NCBI GenBank assembly: GCA_003154135.1
Contig: PMCN01000156.1
Coordinates: forward strand, 1-5,806
Length of the DNA: 5,806 nucleotides
Source: Acidimicrobiaceae bacterium
Lineage (GTDB): Bacteria > Actinomycetota > Acidimicrobiia > Acidimicrobiales > Ilumatobacteraceae
Direction of reading: 5' to 3'
Positions 5,109-5,806 of this stretch are shown piece by piece. Under the pieces are notes generated by a model. The model was not told the origin of the DNA, ran no database searches, and was given only the letters and a program-made list of their open reading frames with translations. Both the position numbers and the translations under genes were made by a program. Position 1 is the stretch's first letter. Each line of letters starts with the position of its first letter.

Positions 5109-5806
5109 GGGCTCACCGGTCCCGGTGCGTCGAGCGCGGGCTGCACGACACGCCACGTCTGCTCGACGACGTCTTCCCGGGCGAAGCGACGCGGCAGACC
5201 GGCGAGCGCGTCGTCGAGCAACCGCTCGTACGCGTCGCGTCGCTCGCCGAGGGCGGCCGCGAAGTCGACCGCCACGTCGACGTTCTGGCTGTCCAGGTGC
5301 TGGCCGGGCGTCTTGGCCTGCAGCGTGAACGTGACGCCGTCGTTGGAACCGAGACGGAAGCGCACGAGGTTGCGCTGCGGCGCGGGACCGCCCGCTTCGT
5401 CGAACAACAGGCTCGGCGGTTCCTTGAACTCGACCACCACCTCGGTGGCCGCCGCGGTGAGCGCCTTGCCGCAGCGCACGTACCACGGCACCCCTGCCCA
5501 GCGCCACGAGTCGATCTCGAGCCGGGCGGCGACGAAGGTCTCGACCGTGGAGTCGGCAGCCACGCCGGGCTCGTCGCGATAGCCGACGTACTGGCCGCGC
5601 ACGAGGGCGCCGGGGTCGATGGGGCGCATGGCGGAGAACACCTTGGCCTTCTCGTCCTGCAGGAACTTGCTGTCGGGGCCGACCGGCGGTTCCATGGCGA
5701 CCAGCGCGAGCACCTGCAGGAGGTGGTTCTGCATGACGTCGCGGATGGTGCCCACCCCGTCGTAGAAGCTGCCGCGCCCCTCGACGCCGATGGTCTCGCT
5801 CATCGT
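5024..5806 (-). CDS. zwf: Glucose-6-phosphate 1-dehydrogenase, C-terminal half (5' end beyond window)
   Basis: The open frame runs to the window edge (Thr codon at 5804-5806), so the N-terminal half, including the NADP-binding Rossmann domain, lies outside. The Met at 5803 is internal, not the start. The enzyme oxidises glucose-6-phosphate to 6-phosphogluconolactone, the entry to the oxidative pentose phosphate pathway, in the cytoplasm. Counting from that Met, the motif GTIRDVMQNHLLQ (18-30) contains the catalytic His27, equivalent to human His263. YVRCGKAL (108-115) holds Lys113, equivalent to human Lys360, which contacts the substrate. DAYERLLDDALAG (190-202) and YFRGSWGPSEAD (233-244) are the conserved C-terminal blocks. 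The position matching human Arg365 is Ala118. The conserved C-terminus shows this end is complete. It overlaps the MFS gene by 85 bases, tail to tail. Confidence 0.96.
   Translation of the reverse strand, partial: TMSETIGVEGRGSFYDGVGTIRDVMQNHLLQVLALVAMEPPVGPDSKFLQDEKAKVFSAMRPIDPGALVRGQYVGYRDEPGVAADSTVETFVAARLEIDSWRWAGVPWYVRCGKALTAAATEVVVEFKEPPSLLFDEAGGPAPQRNLVRFRLGSNDGVTFTLQAKTPGQHLDSQNVDVAVDFAAALGERRDAYERLLDDALAGLPRRFAREDVVEQTWRVVQPALDAPGPVSPYFRGSWGPSEADRILCGDTWFTPSTGG

Overview
The window is very GC-rich, gene-dense bacterial DNA. GC-rich third codon positions, a DUF222/13E12-type HNH protein, a DksA/TraR-like zinc-finger protein coupled to a pentapeptide-DinB protein, and a GTG start with a promoter-like TANNNT just before it all point to an actinomycetote. 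Acidimicrobiia (Ilumatobacter-like) is my best guess, but it is inferred from protein style and not from a marker gene. I see no rRNA, tRNA, CRISPR array, insertion sequence or integrase.

Layout. (1) Positions 1-1334, plus strand: the last 33 codons of a FecCD-type permease, an ABC ATPase that overlaps it by ATGA, and a small unrecognised protein 9 bases further on. This looks like the end of an iron-siderophore/haem/cobalamin-type importer operon. (2) Positions 1316-2406, minus strand: a DksA/TraR-like C4 zinc-finger protein, then a pentapeptide-repeat/DinB-fold protein, coupled through another ATGA overlap. (3) Positions 2453-3745, minus strand: a DUF222-HNH endonuclease-like protein 46 bases upstream of the zinc-finger gene, possibly in the same transcript. 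(4) Positions 3746-3812: a 67-base divergent intergenic region, the only substantial non-coding stretch. (5) Positions 3813-5108, plus strand: a 12-helix MFS transporter that probably starts at a leaderless GTG. (6) Positions 5024-5806, minus strand: the C-terminal half of glucose-6-phosphate dehydrogenase, cut by the window edge.

How it fits together. The genes appear to be unrelated housekeeping or accessory units and not one pathway. I did not find a convincing new defence or biosynthetic system. The points most worth a second look are: the 85-base tail-to-tail overlap in which the MFS C-terminus is read antisense through the conserved end of zwf; the substituted coiled-coil tip in the DksA-like protein; the incomplete DinB metal-ligand pattern in a pentapeptide-DinB fusion; and the probable leaderless start of the MFS gene. 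No stretch over 300 bases lacks a gene.
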